The notes below the pieces were generated by a model. The model had not been told where the DNA came from. It worked only from the letters and a program-made list of their open reading frames with translations, and did not search any database. From the NCBI RefSeq assembly GCF_001940165.2, contig NZ_CP135162.1, positions 1,752,001 to 1,816,000 of the forward strand: a stretch of 64,000 bases of DNA, read 5' to 3'. Shown here piece by piece: positions 54,088-62,970 of this stretch. The DNA is from Roseburia sp. 831b (GTDB taxonomy: Bacteria > Bacillota > Clostridia > Lachnospirales > Lachnospiraceae). How positions within the stretch are numbered: the first letter of the stretch is position 1; the number at the start of each line of letters is the position of its first letter. Position numbers and translations under genes: made by a program.

Positions 54088-57000
54088 TTACGCATAGATA
54101 TATTTCTGTTCAAATTCCCTTGCCGTTAACGGTCTGTCAAACAGATATCCCTGCCCATACGTGAAATCACAATTGGTCAAAAATTCTAACTGCTGCTGGT
54201 TCTCGATTCCTTCAAAAATAATTTCCTCTTTGGCATATTTGATGAAATGTCCCATGTGAACCACGAAATCACGCTGGCTCTCTAAATCAGCGCGGTCAAT
54301 AAAGCTCTTATCGATTTTGACCACATCCGCCGGAATCTCAAGCAGCACACTAAGAGAGGAATATCCGGTGCCAAAATCATCAATTGCCACACGAAAGCCG
54401 ATATCTTTTAATTCTCTCAGACAGGCTTTAAGGCTTTCCACATTGTCGACCAAAATGCTCTCTGTCACTTCTAATTCCACATATTTTGGTTCAATGTCAT
54501 ATTTTCTTATCATGCTTGTCACACGTTCTACGAATTTATTACAATCCCCGCAGAAATGTTTCCCGGAAAAGTTTGTCGAAATCGTAAACAGCTCTCTTCC
54601 GCTGTCTTTCCACTTTCTCATATAAATCAAAAGCTGTTCGTAAATATAAAAATCCAGATCCGTGATATAGCCAAACTTCTCCAGGGTAGGAATAAAGCGG
54701 ATTGGAGGAACCAGTGTTCCATCCGGCTTTCTCCACCTTGCAAGCGCTTCTGCACCGCTTACATGATTCTTTTTCAAATCGAATTTTGGCTGTAAGAACA
54801 TCTCAAACTCATGATTCTCAAGTGCATCGTAAAACTGGCTGGAAACCTGAAGCTCCTCGTCCCTGTTTTGTCTCATCACCGGTTCATAGACAAGTCCATT
54901 TTTCTTATTTTTCTCTTTCGACTGCTTTCTCGCAAGATTTGCATTCTCAATTGCTGTCTCAAGATCCACCAGAATATTTCGGATAAAGTAAATTCCTGTC
55001 GCAATGCTCATGCCGCTTGCCGGATAACACTCATTCTGATAATCCTCAAACTTTCTGTTTGCAGCATAAATGTCGGAGATAATCTCGTCCGTATTATCTC
55101 CCTCCATCAGAACTGCAAAATAATCAGAATACATCCTGCAGGATGTGACAACACCTTCACTGTTTGACACAATCTGACCAAACTCACATAAAATGCTGTC
55201 TCCCACTTCCTGCCCGAAGTTCTCATTGGCATAAGAAAAGTTATTAATATCACACATAATAAGCGCATACGACTTCTTCGGATTGCTTTCTAAAAGCTCC
55301 TGTCTGACTTTTCTTCGGAATGCTTCCATATTATAAAGTCCTGTCAGCTTGTCACGGTTCTGTAAATGTTTGATTTCCTTCTGATCTTCCTTAATTTTGT
55401 TGCGCAGGGTAACAAAAACAGAGATTACTCTTGTCAATTCCTGAAGCGTCGATATCTCAACCGGCGTCCAGTCCTGTTTTTCCATCTTAGAACCAAAATG
55501 GACACATCCGATTCGTTTTCCGGAAAATTCGAACTTGCAGCCGGTAATGCTTTTCATCATCGTATCCGGCATACTGCGTTCCTGGCGTATCATATTCCCC
55601 TTGTTCGAACGTACATTCTCTTTATTGGAGGAAACCACTGTAATCTCGCCGATATCCGCCTGTTCAAACGCATCTATCGTTCTCGTATATACCTTTTTCC
55701 GATAAGATTCATCCTCAAGTCCCCAGTAGTTTGTCAAAACCATATTGCTTTCTTTTTCTGCATATTCATATACCGTAACCAGGTCGAGCCGGAAACGCTT
55801 TGCAATATGCTCTAATAAAACATTCAACGAACCATCCAAATCTCTCGCATGCGTCAATAGGCTAAATGCAAAATGAAGAAACTCTTTATCTGTTTCCAGT
55901 CTTCTTTCGTACTCATCCTCTGTCTCAATCCGCTCTTTGCCAAAGGTATTTTCATCGCCGATTACGGCAAACGCATAATTATTTTTCCCGGAGCGCTTGG
56001 TACGGTACATCGCGCGGTCAGCTTTTTCAAAGAGAGTTGCAAAGTTTGTTCCGTCCACACCATAAACAGATAAGCCGACACTTAATGTAATAATCCGTTC
56101 CACACCGTCACCGCTGTAACGCTTATGTACGATGCGGCATAAGCTTTCCGCCTTTTCATTTGCCTCCTGAATCGTCGTATCTTTCATGAAAACAAGGAAT
56201 TCGTCTCCACCGACACGTCCTACCAGGTCCACTGCACTGAAATGTGCACGAATCTTTGATGCCACGTCCGAAATCACCGTATCACCGAATGTATGGCCAA
56301 ATGTATCGTTGATTTTCTTAAAATCATCAATATCAATCAAAAACATGACGTGTGTTCCGGCCGGTTTGGTCTTTAGGAACTCTTCCACCTCATTTTTGGT
56401 CGCAACTTTATTCAAAAGATGGGTCAGCGGCTCTTTTTTTAGCTCTTCCGACATGCGTTCTTTGATTTTCTGATCGTTTGTGATGTCATAGGTTCTTCCT
56501 ATAATACGAATGATAACACCCGTTCCACCCGATATACTATGATAATAGGTTCTGTGCCATACATAGGATGGTTTTTCACCTTCCGGTGCCATATTAAGCC
56601 TGTAATCCACAAATCCGGTCACTTCTTTTCCACTTGCGAACTGAATCATGCGCTCAAAGTTATGCCGGTCTTCCTCCTGAATGTCTGCCACAGCATCCTT
56701 GTAGGATAAATATTCCTGTCTGTCATCTTTTATTTTTCCAATTTCAAAGTACTTTTGCGGGATACGGAATCTACGGTTTTCAACATCAAAATCGAATGGC
56801 AGTTCATCTGCCACCTCCTCTAACATCTTATAGCGCTCGTTTAAAAGACGCAGTTCATCCTCCAGTGCTTTTCTGTCGTTGATATCCCAATCCGTCATAA
56901 TATAATAAGGCATAGCATCCTTGTAGTAATAAAGCTGGCATTTACACATCACCCAATGATAACTGCCCTTTTTCGTACGAATTCGAATTTCAAATTCACC

Positions 57001-57687
57001 GGACTGTTTTGCCTTTCTGCACTCTTCCATCGCTTTTAGCAAAATATCTTCATCGGCATCGTAAACCAGCTCTACAAGTGGTGTTTTCTCCTCGATGCTC
57101 TGTCGGACGAAATCCCCTGCCGGACGAAAAAACTCATTGTTTGCCGTCTCAATTGTCCAGTCTTTTCCACCTTTTATGACAGCCATTCCAACCGGCATCT
57201 CGTGAATCAGGTTGTTTAACTTTTTTCCTTCCTGCTTTGCCTTATCCAGCTCTTTTAAAAGATTTGTCTGGTTCTCTACCATCTCCTCGACGCTGTTACA
57301 GGTGCATAACAGATAATGCCCCTTCTCCTCAAAGTCCAGATAGCGGAAATGAAACTGGACATGGTTTGATTTGCCGCCTGCGTGTTTTACCTCATAATGA
57401 CCGGTAAATGTCAGGTTTGGATTTCGAATCGCACTTTGCATATTCCTTTCCAAAAGACAACGATCTGCCGTATCTACAAAGTCTGCAATCCGATATGCTT
57501 TTGTCTCAAATTCTTCCCAGGTAACTCCAAGATTCTGATAAAACACCTCATTTGCATTGTGAAAAAAGAGCATGTCCCAAAGCTCTTTTCCTTCCATCAC
57601 GCGATAACAGCACATTCCTGCCGGTAACTGTGCTAAAAAATCAGCTTTTTCCAATGGAAACAACTGTTCATCCTTTCTTTCTAACAT
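54088..57687 (-). CDS. PAS-GGDEF-GAF-GGDEF(degenerate)-EAL signalling protein
   Basis: A 1199-residue cytosolic c-di-GMP protein without membrane segments. Order: three PAS-like domains (about 20-410, e.g. GSYHWVMCKCQLYY and SYVWHRTYYHS), GGDEF domain 1 (about 425-590, intact GGDEF near 491, preceded by DIDDFKKINDTFGH), a GAF-like domain (about 610-770), a second GGDEF-like domain (790-940) with SDYF in place of GGDEF, and an EAL domain (955-1199) with EALARW, ELEVTES, DDFGTGYSS, VVKIDKSFID and EGIEN. Diguanylate cyclase and phosphodiesterase may both be active; the degenerate domain may bind GTP or act structurally. The ATG at 57687 has AGGAG upstream. Confidence 0.93.
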   Translation of the reverse strand: MLERKDEQLFPLEKADFLAQLPAGMCCYRVMEGKELWDMLFFHNANEVFYQNLGVTWEEFETKAYRIADFVDTADRCLLERNMQSAIRNPNLTFTGHYEVKHAGGKSNHVQFHFRYLDFEEKGHYLLCTCNSVEEMVENQTNLLKELDKAKQEGKKLNNLIHEMPVGMAVIKGGKDWTIETANNEFFRPAGDFVRQSIEEKTPLVELVYDADEDILLKAMEECRKAKQSGEFEIRIRTKKGSYHWVMCKCQLYYYKDAMPYYIMTDWDINDRKALEDELRLLNERYKMLEEVADELPFDFDVENRRFRIPQKYFEIGKIKDDRQEYLSYKDAVADIQEEDRHNFERMIQFASGKEVTGFVDYRLNMAPEGEKPSYVWHRTYYHSISGGTGVIIRIIGRTYDITNDQKIKERMSEELKKEPLTHLLNKVATKNEVEEFLKTKPAGTHVMFLIDIDDFKKINDTFGHTFGDTVISDVASKIRAHFSAVDLVGRVGGDEFLVFMKDTTIQEANEKAESLCRIVHKRYSGDGVERIITLSVGLSVYGVDGTNFATLFEKADRAMYRTKRSGKNNYAFAVIGDENTFGKERIETEDEYERRLETDKEFLHFAFSLLTHARDLDGSLNVLLEHIAKRFRLDLVTVYEYAEKESNMVLTNYWGLEDESYRKKVYTRTIDAFEQADIGEITVVSSNKENVRSNKGNMIRQERSMPDTMMKSITGCKFEFSGKRIGCVHFGSKMEKQDWTPVEISTLQELTRVISVFVTLRNKIKEDQKEIKHLQNRDKLTGLYNMEAFRRKVRQELLESNPKKSYALIMCDINNFSYANENFGQEVGDSILCEFGQIVSNSEGVVTSCRMYSDYFAVLMEGDNTDEIISDIYAANRKFEDYQNECYPASGMSIATGIYFIRNILVDLETAIENANLARKQSKEKNKKNGLVYEPVMRQNRDEELQVSSQFYDALENHEFEMFLQPKFDLKKNHVSGAEALARWRKPDGTLVPPIRFIPTLEKFGYITDLDFYIYEQLLIYMRKWKDSGRELFTISTNFSGKHFCGDCNKFVERVTSMIRKYDIEPKYVELEVTESILVDNVESLKACLRELKDIGFRVAIDDFGTGYSSLSVLLEIPADVVKIDKSFIDRADLESQRDFVVHMGHFIKYAKEEIIFEGIENQQQLEFLTNCDFTYGQGYLFDRPLTAREFEQKYIYA

Positions 57688-57747
57688 TCCTTTGCTCCTC
57701 ACTCTAAGCGCCAACACTCTTTTGGCAGCCAAATTACACTAACTTTT

Positions 57748-57756
57748 ATTATAACA
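57748..57756 (-). promoter_or_regulatory. Extended -10 promoter of the GGDEF/EAL gene
   Basis: Minus strand TG-T-TATAAT (57748-57756), an extended -10, without a good -35; about 54 nt of leader. Confidence 0.55.
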
Positions 57757-57866
57757 GATTTTCACTTTTTGCCTAGTAAATTTCCATATTCTGTAAAAAA
57801 TCACTACATTTTTCATTCATCTTTGTTACAGATTGCCCAAAAGCCTTTTGCATGGGCATTTTGTGG

Positions 57867-57895
57867 TTGATTTTTAGGGCTTAATTGTGTATCAT
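57867..57895 (+). promoter_or_regulatory. Promoter of the YbiT/YkpA-type ABC-F gene
   Basis: TTGATT (57867-57872), 17 bases, TATCAT (57890-57895). Hexamers are the same as those of the malic enzyme promoter. Confidence 0.6.
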
Positions 57896-58010
57896 ACGAG
57901 TTGATGCGTAAAAATTTATTTACTTATTTAATAGATAATTTCATGCAAGTCAAAGATGAAATTACTGCGTAACTGATACAAAGACTTTTATAATGAAGGA
58001 GATTTCTAAT

Positions 58011-59651
58011 ATGATACAAGCTAGTAATATAACCTTGCGCTTAGGAAAAAAAGCGTTGTTTGAAGATGTTAACATCAAATTTACAGAGGGAAACTGTTAT
58101 GGATTGATTGGTGCAAACGGTGCCGGAAAATCTACCTTCTTAAAAATTTTATCCGGACAGATTGAGCCAACCTCCGGTGATATTATTATCACACCTGGCC
58201 AGCGTCTTTCTTTCTTACAGCAGGACCACTTCAAATACGATGAATTTACCGTTCTTGACACTGTTATCATGGGAAACAAGCGTCTTTACGATATCATGAA
58301 AGAAAAAGATGCCATCTACATGAAAGAGGATTTTACGGACGAAGATGGTATCCGTGCCAGCGAATTAGAGGCAGAATTTGCTGATATGGATGGATGGAAT
58401 GCAGAATCCGATGCTGCAACCATGTTAAACGGACTTGGAATTCCAACCGAAGAGCATTACAGCATAATGAAAGACCTTCCTGGTGTTACCAAGGTAAAGG
58501 TTTTACTTGCGCAAGCATTGTTCGGAAACCCTGATATTCTTCTTCTCGATGAGCCTACCAACCACCTGGATCTGGATGCTATCGCATGGCTGGAGGAATT
58601 CTTAATCAACTTTGAAAATACCGTTATTGTAGTGTCCCATGACCGTTATTTCTTAAACAAAGTTTGTACGAACATTGCTGATATTGATTATGGCAAAATC
58701 CAGTTATATGCCGGTAACTACGATTTCTGGTATGAATCCAGCCAGTTACTTGTAAAACAGATGAAGGAAGCCAACAAGAAAAAGGAAGAAAAAATCAAGG
58801 AATTGCAGGAATTTATTTCCCGTTTCTCTGCAAACGCTTCCAAATCCAAACAGGCTACTTCCAGAAAGAAAGCGCTTGAAAAAATTGAGCTTGATGAGAT
58901 TCGTCCATCCAGCCGTAAATATCCATACATTGATTTCCGTCCAAGCCGTGAAATCGGAAATGAAGTTCTTACCGTTGAGGGGCTTACCAAAACTATCGAT
59001 GGTGTAAAAGTGTTGAACAATGTTTCTTTCATCGTTGGACACGAGGACAAAATTGCATTTGTCGGTGGAAATGAGTTAGCAAAGACTACCCTCTTTAAGA
59101 TTCTCGCAGGAGAAATGGAACCAGATTCCGGTTCTTACAAATGGGGAATTACCACAAGCCAGTCTTACTTTCCAAAAGACAACACGGAAATCTTTGATAC
59201 CGATTCCTTGATTGTAGACTGGTTGACACAGTACTCTGAAATCAAAGATGCTACTTATGTCCGTGGTTTCCTTGGAAGAATGCTTTTTGCAGGAGAAGAC
59301 GGAACCAAGAAAATGCGTGTCTTATCCGGTGGTGAAAAAGTACGTGTACTTCTCTCCCGTATGATGATTCAGGCAAGCAACGTCTTAATCTTAGATGAGC
59401 CGACTGACCATTTGGATATGGAATCCATCACTGCATTAAACAACGGACTGATTAAGTTCTCCGGTGTCGTACTCTTTGCATCACGAGATCATCAGGTAGT
59501 CCAGACAACTGCAAACCGTATCATCGAATTCCTTCCAGACGGAACCTTTGTCGATAAAGTATCTACTTACGATGAATATCTTGAAAATGACGAGATGGCA
59601 CGTAAACGTCAGGTTTACAACATGTCATCTGATGATGAGAATGATAACTAA
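58011..59651 (+). CDS. ABC-F family ATPase, YbiT/YkpA-like
   Basis: A 546-residue two-domain ABC-F protein. Domain 1: GANGAGKST and LLLDEPTNHLDLDAI; domain 2: GGNELAKTT (a degenerate Walker A with Glu-Leu-Ala), LSGGEKVRVLL and LILDEPTDHLD. The arm region KRLYDIMKEKDAIYMKEDFTDEDGIRA and the linker WYESSQLLVKQMKEANKKKEEKI are close to YkpA/YbiT as I remember them. It probably acts on ribosomes, modulating translation elongation or stalling. I start at 58011, where AAGGAG is nine bases upstream; the ATG at 57993 contains that box. It has its own promoter and a terminator. Confidence 0.92.
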   Translation: MIQASNITLRLGKKALFEDVNIKFTEGNCYGLIGANGAGKSTFLKILSGQIEPTSGDIIITPGQRLSFLQQDHFKYDEFTVLDTVIMGNKRLYDIMKEKDAIYMKEDFTDEDGIRASELEAEFADMDGWNAESDAATMLNGLGIPTEEHYSIMKDLPGVTKVKVLLAQALFGNPDILLLDEPTNHLDLDAIAWLEEFLINFENTVIVVSHDRYFLNKVCTNIADIDYGKIQLYAGNYDFWYESSQLLVKQMKEANKKKEEKIKELQEFISRFSANASKSKQATSRKKALEKIELDEIRPSSRKYPYIDFRPSREIGNEVLTVEGLTKTIDGVKVLNNVSFIVGHEDKIAFVGGNELAKTTLFKILAGEMEPDSGSYKWGITTSQSYFPKDNTEIFDTDSLIVDWLTQYSEIKDATYVRGFLGRMLFAGEDGTKKMRVLSGGEKVRVLLSRMMIQASNVLILDEPTDHLDMESITALNNGLIKFSGVVLFASRDHQVVQTTANRIIEFLPDGTFVDKVSTYDEYLENDEMARKRQVYNMSSDDENDN

Positions 59652-59686
59652 TCCTAGTTTTATTATCGTATGATAAAAATGTAAAG

Positions 59687-59724
59687 CAAAAACCTTCTGA
59701 TTTTTTTAATCAGAAGGTTTTTTT
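59687..59724. terminator. Terminator of the YbiT/YkpA-type gene
   Basis: AAAAACCTTCTGATT pairs with AATCAGAAGGTTTTTTT. The A and T flanks make it usable also for the convergent helicase gene ending at 59750. Confidence 0.88.
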
Positions 59725-59749
59725 GATATCAGATTGCATGAATACACTT

Positions 59750-62170
59750 CTATGTTTTTTCTCTCCAAAAGGCATTCAGATGCCCTTCCAGCGAATCCAG
59801 ATTACAACAGATTCTCTCCTCCCACTCTCTTGGAAAAAGTCCCTGATAATCCCGCTGCAAAAACCGTTCGTCCAACAGCTCAATGACCCCGACATCCTCC
59901 GTGGTACGAATCACGCGGCCTGCTGCCTGCAATACCTTATTCATGCCCGGATACCGGTAAGCATAATCAAATCCATTTCCAGATTTTTTGTCATAATAAT
60001 GCTGCAGGATTTCTCTCTCGTTGCTAATCTGAGGCAGTCCGGTTCCAACAATCATTGCACCTATTAACTGTTCCTGCCTTAAATCGATTCCCTCGCCAAA
60101 AATTCCGCCCATCACGCAAAATGCCACAAAAGATTTCTCCCGCTCCTTCGTAAATTCCGCTAAGAATTCTTCACGCTCCTCTTCTTTCATGCCGCTTTGC
60201 TGCATGATACAGTCAACCTTATCTCCCATCTCCCACAAAAATACTTCCTGCACTTCTTCCATCATTTTATAGGAAGGGAAAAAAACGATATAGTTTCCTT
60301 TTTGGGCAAGCACTGTCTTCTTAATATAAGAAGCAATCTTTTGGTACTCAGCCTCATTTCTTCTTGTATACTTGCTGCTGACATCCGTTCCAAATAATAA
60401 CAGCCTCTGGTCGGGCGTAAATGTCGTCTCCGCATAAACCGCATAATTATCCTTTTTCGTCGACAACAGGCTCTTATAATATTGAATTGGCAAAAACGTT
60501 GCCGAAAAGAAAATCGTCGCATTTCCCTTATCGATGCAATGTTGTATATTTTCGGAAGGGTCCACGCAATAGAGCTTTAACTTAAAACGCCCGTCCTCCT
60601 CGTGTTCCGAATAAATCACATAATGCTCATCTACCAGCTCATAAATACGAATGAAATTTCTTAAATTCAGGTAAAACTCCGTAACTTCTTTTCGCTCCGG
60701 AAATTCTACTGTTTTTTGCAAAAACTCGTCTAACTCTGAGGCAAGATTCATCGCTGCAAAAATAAAGTTGCCGATATTGTCATAACAGACATATTTTTCA
60801 CATTCCCTTTTGTAATCCAAAAGAATCTGATTGCACTTTTGAAAAAGACGTTCAAACTTTGCATGATACCGCTTCATGATTTTCTTTATGGCAAGAAAAT
60901 CTTCTTTATAAATCTGTGCACTGTACATCTCCCTGCTTCGTTCGACAAGGTTATGCGCCTCATCGACAAGAAAAATATAGTCGCCCCGGATTCCTTCCTG
61001 GAAAAAGCGTTTCAGATACACGTTTGGATCAAACACATAATTATAATCACAGATAATATCATCCACCCAGGTTGCAACGTCTAAACAAAGTTCAAACGGA
61101 CACACCTGAAACTTTTCCGCCTGCTCTTTTAAAATCTCTCTTGTGAAAATGTCCTCTTTGCACAGCAAATCATAGACCGCATCATTCACCCTGTCATAGT
61201 GTCCTTTTGCATACGGACAGTGCACCGGATTGCAGTCCATCTCCTCACACATGCACAGCTTTTCTTTTGCCGTAATCGAGACTACCTTTGCCTGATAGCC
61301 ATGTTTTCGTAACAGTTCAAACGTCTCTCTTGCGACCGTTCCCGTAATCGTTTTCGCTGTCAGGTAAAAAATTTTATCCGCAAAATCCTCCCCAACTGCT
61401 TTCACAGCAGGATAAATCGTTGTAATCGTCTTTCCAACACCGGTAGGCGCCTGGATAAAAAGATTTTTTTTGCGAATGATGGTTCGGTACACCCCGATTG
61501 CAAGCTCTTTTTGCCCCTTGCGGTACGGAAATGGGAACTCCAGTTTTTTGATAGACTTTTGGCGTAAGATGCGCCATGCATTCTGAAAATCCGCCCATTT
61601 TTGATACTCTGCTATCAGTTTTAAAAACCAGGTTTCCAGGTCGTCATACTCCCACGTCTCACGAAATCGTTTGATATCCTCCGTATCAAGGTTGCAGTAC
61701 GTCATCTGGACGTCAATTTTTTTTAAATGATGTTGTGTCGCATAAATATAGGCGTAACACAATGCCTGTGCCTTATGAACGCCAACCGGCTCCTGCAAGG
61801 CATCTAACCTCATATACACACCCTTGATTTCATCAATCGTAACCCGCATGGAATCTGGGATTTCCATATTCAGATAGTTATCTGCAGCCGATGTACTTTC
61901 TTCTATTATAATACCGTCCGCGCGTCCTTCTATCGCCAGGTCATAAGTTTCTTCTGTCACAATGAATTTAAGCGGCACCTCTGCGTGATAGTTTGTGTCC
62001 ATCCTTTTTTGTATCTTCCGGTGAATTCGGCTCCCTTCCTGCATCGCATCCGGTGAAGTACCTACACGCTTACGGTTATCAATATCGCCCTCTCGAAAAA
62101 TAAACTCCACAAGATTCCGCACTGATATTCTGATTGTATTTCTTTTTTCCGATTCTTCTTTTTTACTCAT
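59750..62170 (-). CDS. PD-(D/E)XK nuclease - XPD/DinG-type Fe-S helicase fusion
   Basis: An 806-residue protein. The N-terminal 220 residues look like a RecB/Cas4-type PD-(D/E)XK nuclease: GRADGIIIE near 82, IDEIKG near 110, and QALCYAYIYA with the following Gln motif. The rest is a superfamily 2 helicase: Walker A APTGVGKT near 243, cysteines of an XPD-like Fe-S cluster (CMCEEMDCNPVHCP, then QVCPFELCLDV), DEAH near 402, and a C-terminal domain with GEGIDL and QAAGRVIRT (motif VI). Family members are 5'-3' helicases in repair of structured DNA. Only the ATG at 62170 fits the promoter, which leaves no leader. The substrate is unknown. Confidence 0.88.
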   Translation of the reverse strand: MSKKEESEKRNTIRISVRNLVEFIFREGDIDNRKRVGTSPDAMQEGSRIHRKIQKRMDTNYHAEVPLKFIVTEETYDLAIEGRADGIIIEESTSAADNYLNMEIPDSMRVTIDEIKGVYMRLDALQEPVGVHKAQALCYAYIYATQHHLKKIDVQMTYCNLDTEDIKRFRETWEYDDLETWFLKLIAEYQKWADFQNAWRILRQKSIKKLEFPFPYRKGQKELAIGVYRTIIRKKNLFIQAPTGVGKTITTIYPAVKAVGEDFADKIFYLTAKTITGTVARETFELLRKHGYQAKVVSITAKEKLCMCEEMDCNPVHCPYAKGHYDRVNDAVYDLLCKEDIFTREILKEQAEKFQVCPFELCLDVATWVDDIICDYNYVFDPNVYLKRFFQEGIRGDYIFLVDEAHNLVERSREMYSAQIYKEDFLAIKKIMKRYHAKFERLFQKCNQILLDYKRECEKYVCYDNIGNFIFAAMNLASELDEFLQKTVEFPERKEVTEFYLNLRNFIRIYELVDEHYVIYSEHEEDGRFKLKLYCVDPSENIQHCIDKGNATIFFSATFLPIQYYKSLLSTKKDNYAVYAETTFTPDQRLLLFGTDVSSKYTRRNEAEYQKIASYIKKTVLAQKGNYIVFFPSYKMMEEVQEVFLWEMGDKVDCIMQQSGMKEEEREEFLAEFTKEREKSFVAFCVMGGIFGEGIDLRQEQLIGAMIVGTGLPQISNEREILQHYYDKKSGNGFDYAYRYPGMNKVLQAAGRVIRTTEDVGVIELLDERFLQRDYQGLFPREWEERICCNLDSLEGHLNAFWREKT

Positions 62171-62176
62171 AGCTCT

Positions 62177-62204
62177 ATTATAACGAATAAAATCTGTTTG
62201 TAAA
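62177..62204 (-). promoter_or_regulatory. Promoter of the nuclease-helicase gene, predicted leaderless
   Basis: Minus strand: TTTACA (62199-62204), 16 bases, TATAAT (62177-62182). The ATG (62168-62170) starts six bases after the -10, where transcription would begin. Confidence 0.65.
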
Positions 62205-62264
62205 AGAAAAAACGGCCACATCACCTCCAAAGTATTGCTTCCACTTTGGGACGATGTGACCGTT
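62205..62264 (-). terminator. Terminator of the HPr-like gene
   Basis: AACGGTCACATC pairs with GATGTGGCCGTT (one G-U), with an inner CCAAAG/CTTTGG stem, followed on the minus strand by TTTTTTCTTTT. The T-run runs into the -35 box of the helicase promoter. Confidence 0.8.
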
Positions 62265-62274
62265 TCCGCTTTTC

Positions 62275-62502
62275 TTACGCAATTGCATATTTATTTGTCA
62301 CTGACTCAAAATTTGCATTTTCACCGTAATACTTAATAATAAGATCTTTTTGTGTACCAAGTCCAATCATGCCTAAAATTGATTTTGCATCGATTACTAC
62401 TCTATTATAAAACACATCAATATCAAAATCACATTTTCCGGCAGCTCTCACAAAATCCTTTACCTCTTCTGTGTCAGATAATCTGATTTTCTTTTCGTTC
62501 AT
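62275..62502 (-). CDS. HPr-like protein lacking the phosphorylatable histidine
   Basis: A 75-residue protein with the HPr open-faced sandwich pattern: VKDFVRAAGKCDFDIDV, then VIDAKSILGMIGLGTQKDLIIKYYG, where the KSILG(M/V)(M/I) region is the Ser46-type helix of HPr. The histidine of the HARPA motif that receives phosphate from enzyme I is absent, so it cannot carry sugar-PTS phosphate; the Ser in SILG remains. Crh-like proteins of Firmicutes also lack the His and act in catabolite control. AGGAAGG precedes the ATG. A function in regulation is inference. Confidence 0.75.
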   Translation of the reverse strand: MNEKKIRLSDTEEVKDFVRAAGKCDFDIDVFYNRVVIDAKSILGMIGLGTQKDLIIKYYGENANFESVTNKYAIA

Positions 62503-62970
62503 GTTCTCATTCCTTCCTCTGTTTCAAACATACTTTTTTTATCAGCGTACGGAATTATTGCATCTTTTTCTCAATTTGTCAAACTTTGTCTTTTTCTTCC
62601 ATTTTACATTTTCTGCGCATTTTGACCGAAAAAGCTCTCTATATCTAGTACTATTAAACTAGATTCTTCGCAGTTTGACGTATCTTTTTAAAATGCATAA
62701 TTATACTTGTCTATTCTCTCTATGTTTTTCAAAATATATCCTATTGTTTTTGTATACTTTCCATAAATTTTTACAGATTTTTTACTTACTCTCCCCTTTC
62801 TTCTAATATATGAAGGACCTTTTTGATGGTCTCTCTTTTTCTAAGTTTTCCCATTTGTCCGTTTCTTTATTCCTTCTTGTCCGTTTCTTTCGCCCTTTCA
62901 TCCGTTTCTTTCACCTTTTTGACCGTTTCTTTCGCTCGTTCATCCGTTTCTTTTTTATATATGAATATGT
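62503..62970. other. Gene-poor AT-rich stretch before the foldback element
   Basis: It contains an inverted repeat TCTAGT...ACTAGA (62644-62663), probably in the promoter region of the HPr-like gene, a plus-strand promoter-like pair TTGACG-17-TAATTA (62675-62703) without an obvious gene, and the 21-bp repeats at 62859-62953. An 85-codon plus-strand frame from 62810 is low-complexity Phe/Arg-rich and I do not accept it as a gene. Confidence 0.5.
62859..62953. repeat. Five 21-bp imperfect tandem repeats
   Basis: CCGTTTCTTT recurs at 62859, 62881, 62902, 62923 and 62944, a 22/21/21/21 spacing. Read on the minus strand it makes heptads KETDERA-KETVKKV-KETDERA-KETDKKE, but with no start codon. 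Confidence 0.85.

Larger units (their letters stand above)
57688..58010. other. Divergent regulatory region between EAL gene and ABC-F gene
   Basis: It holds two divergent promoters and a hairpin TGCCCA-(13)-TGGGCA at 57834-57859 between them. The ABC-F mRNA would have a leader of about 110 nt. No gene is visible. Confidence 0.6.

Noticed and set aside
59750..62170. CRISPR-associated Cas4 or CasDinG
   Set aside because: The nuclease and helicase domains are similar in type, but no other cas gene or array is nearby and the layout fits the stand-alone repair family.
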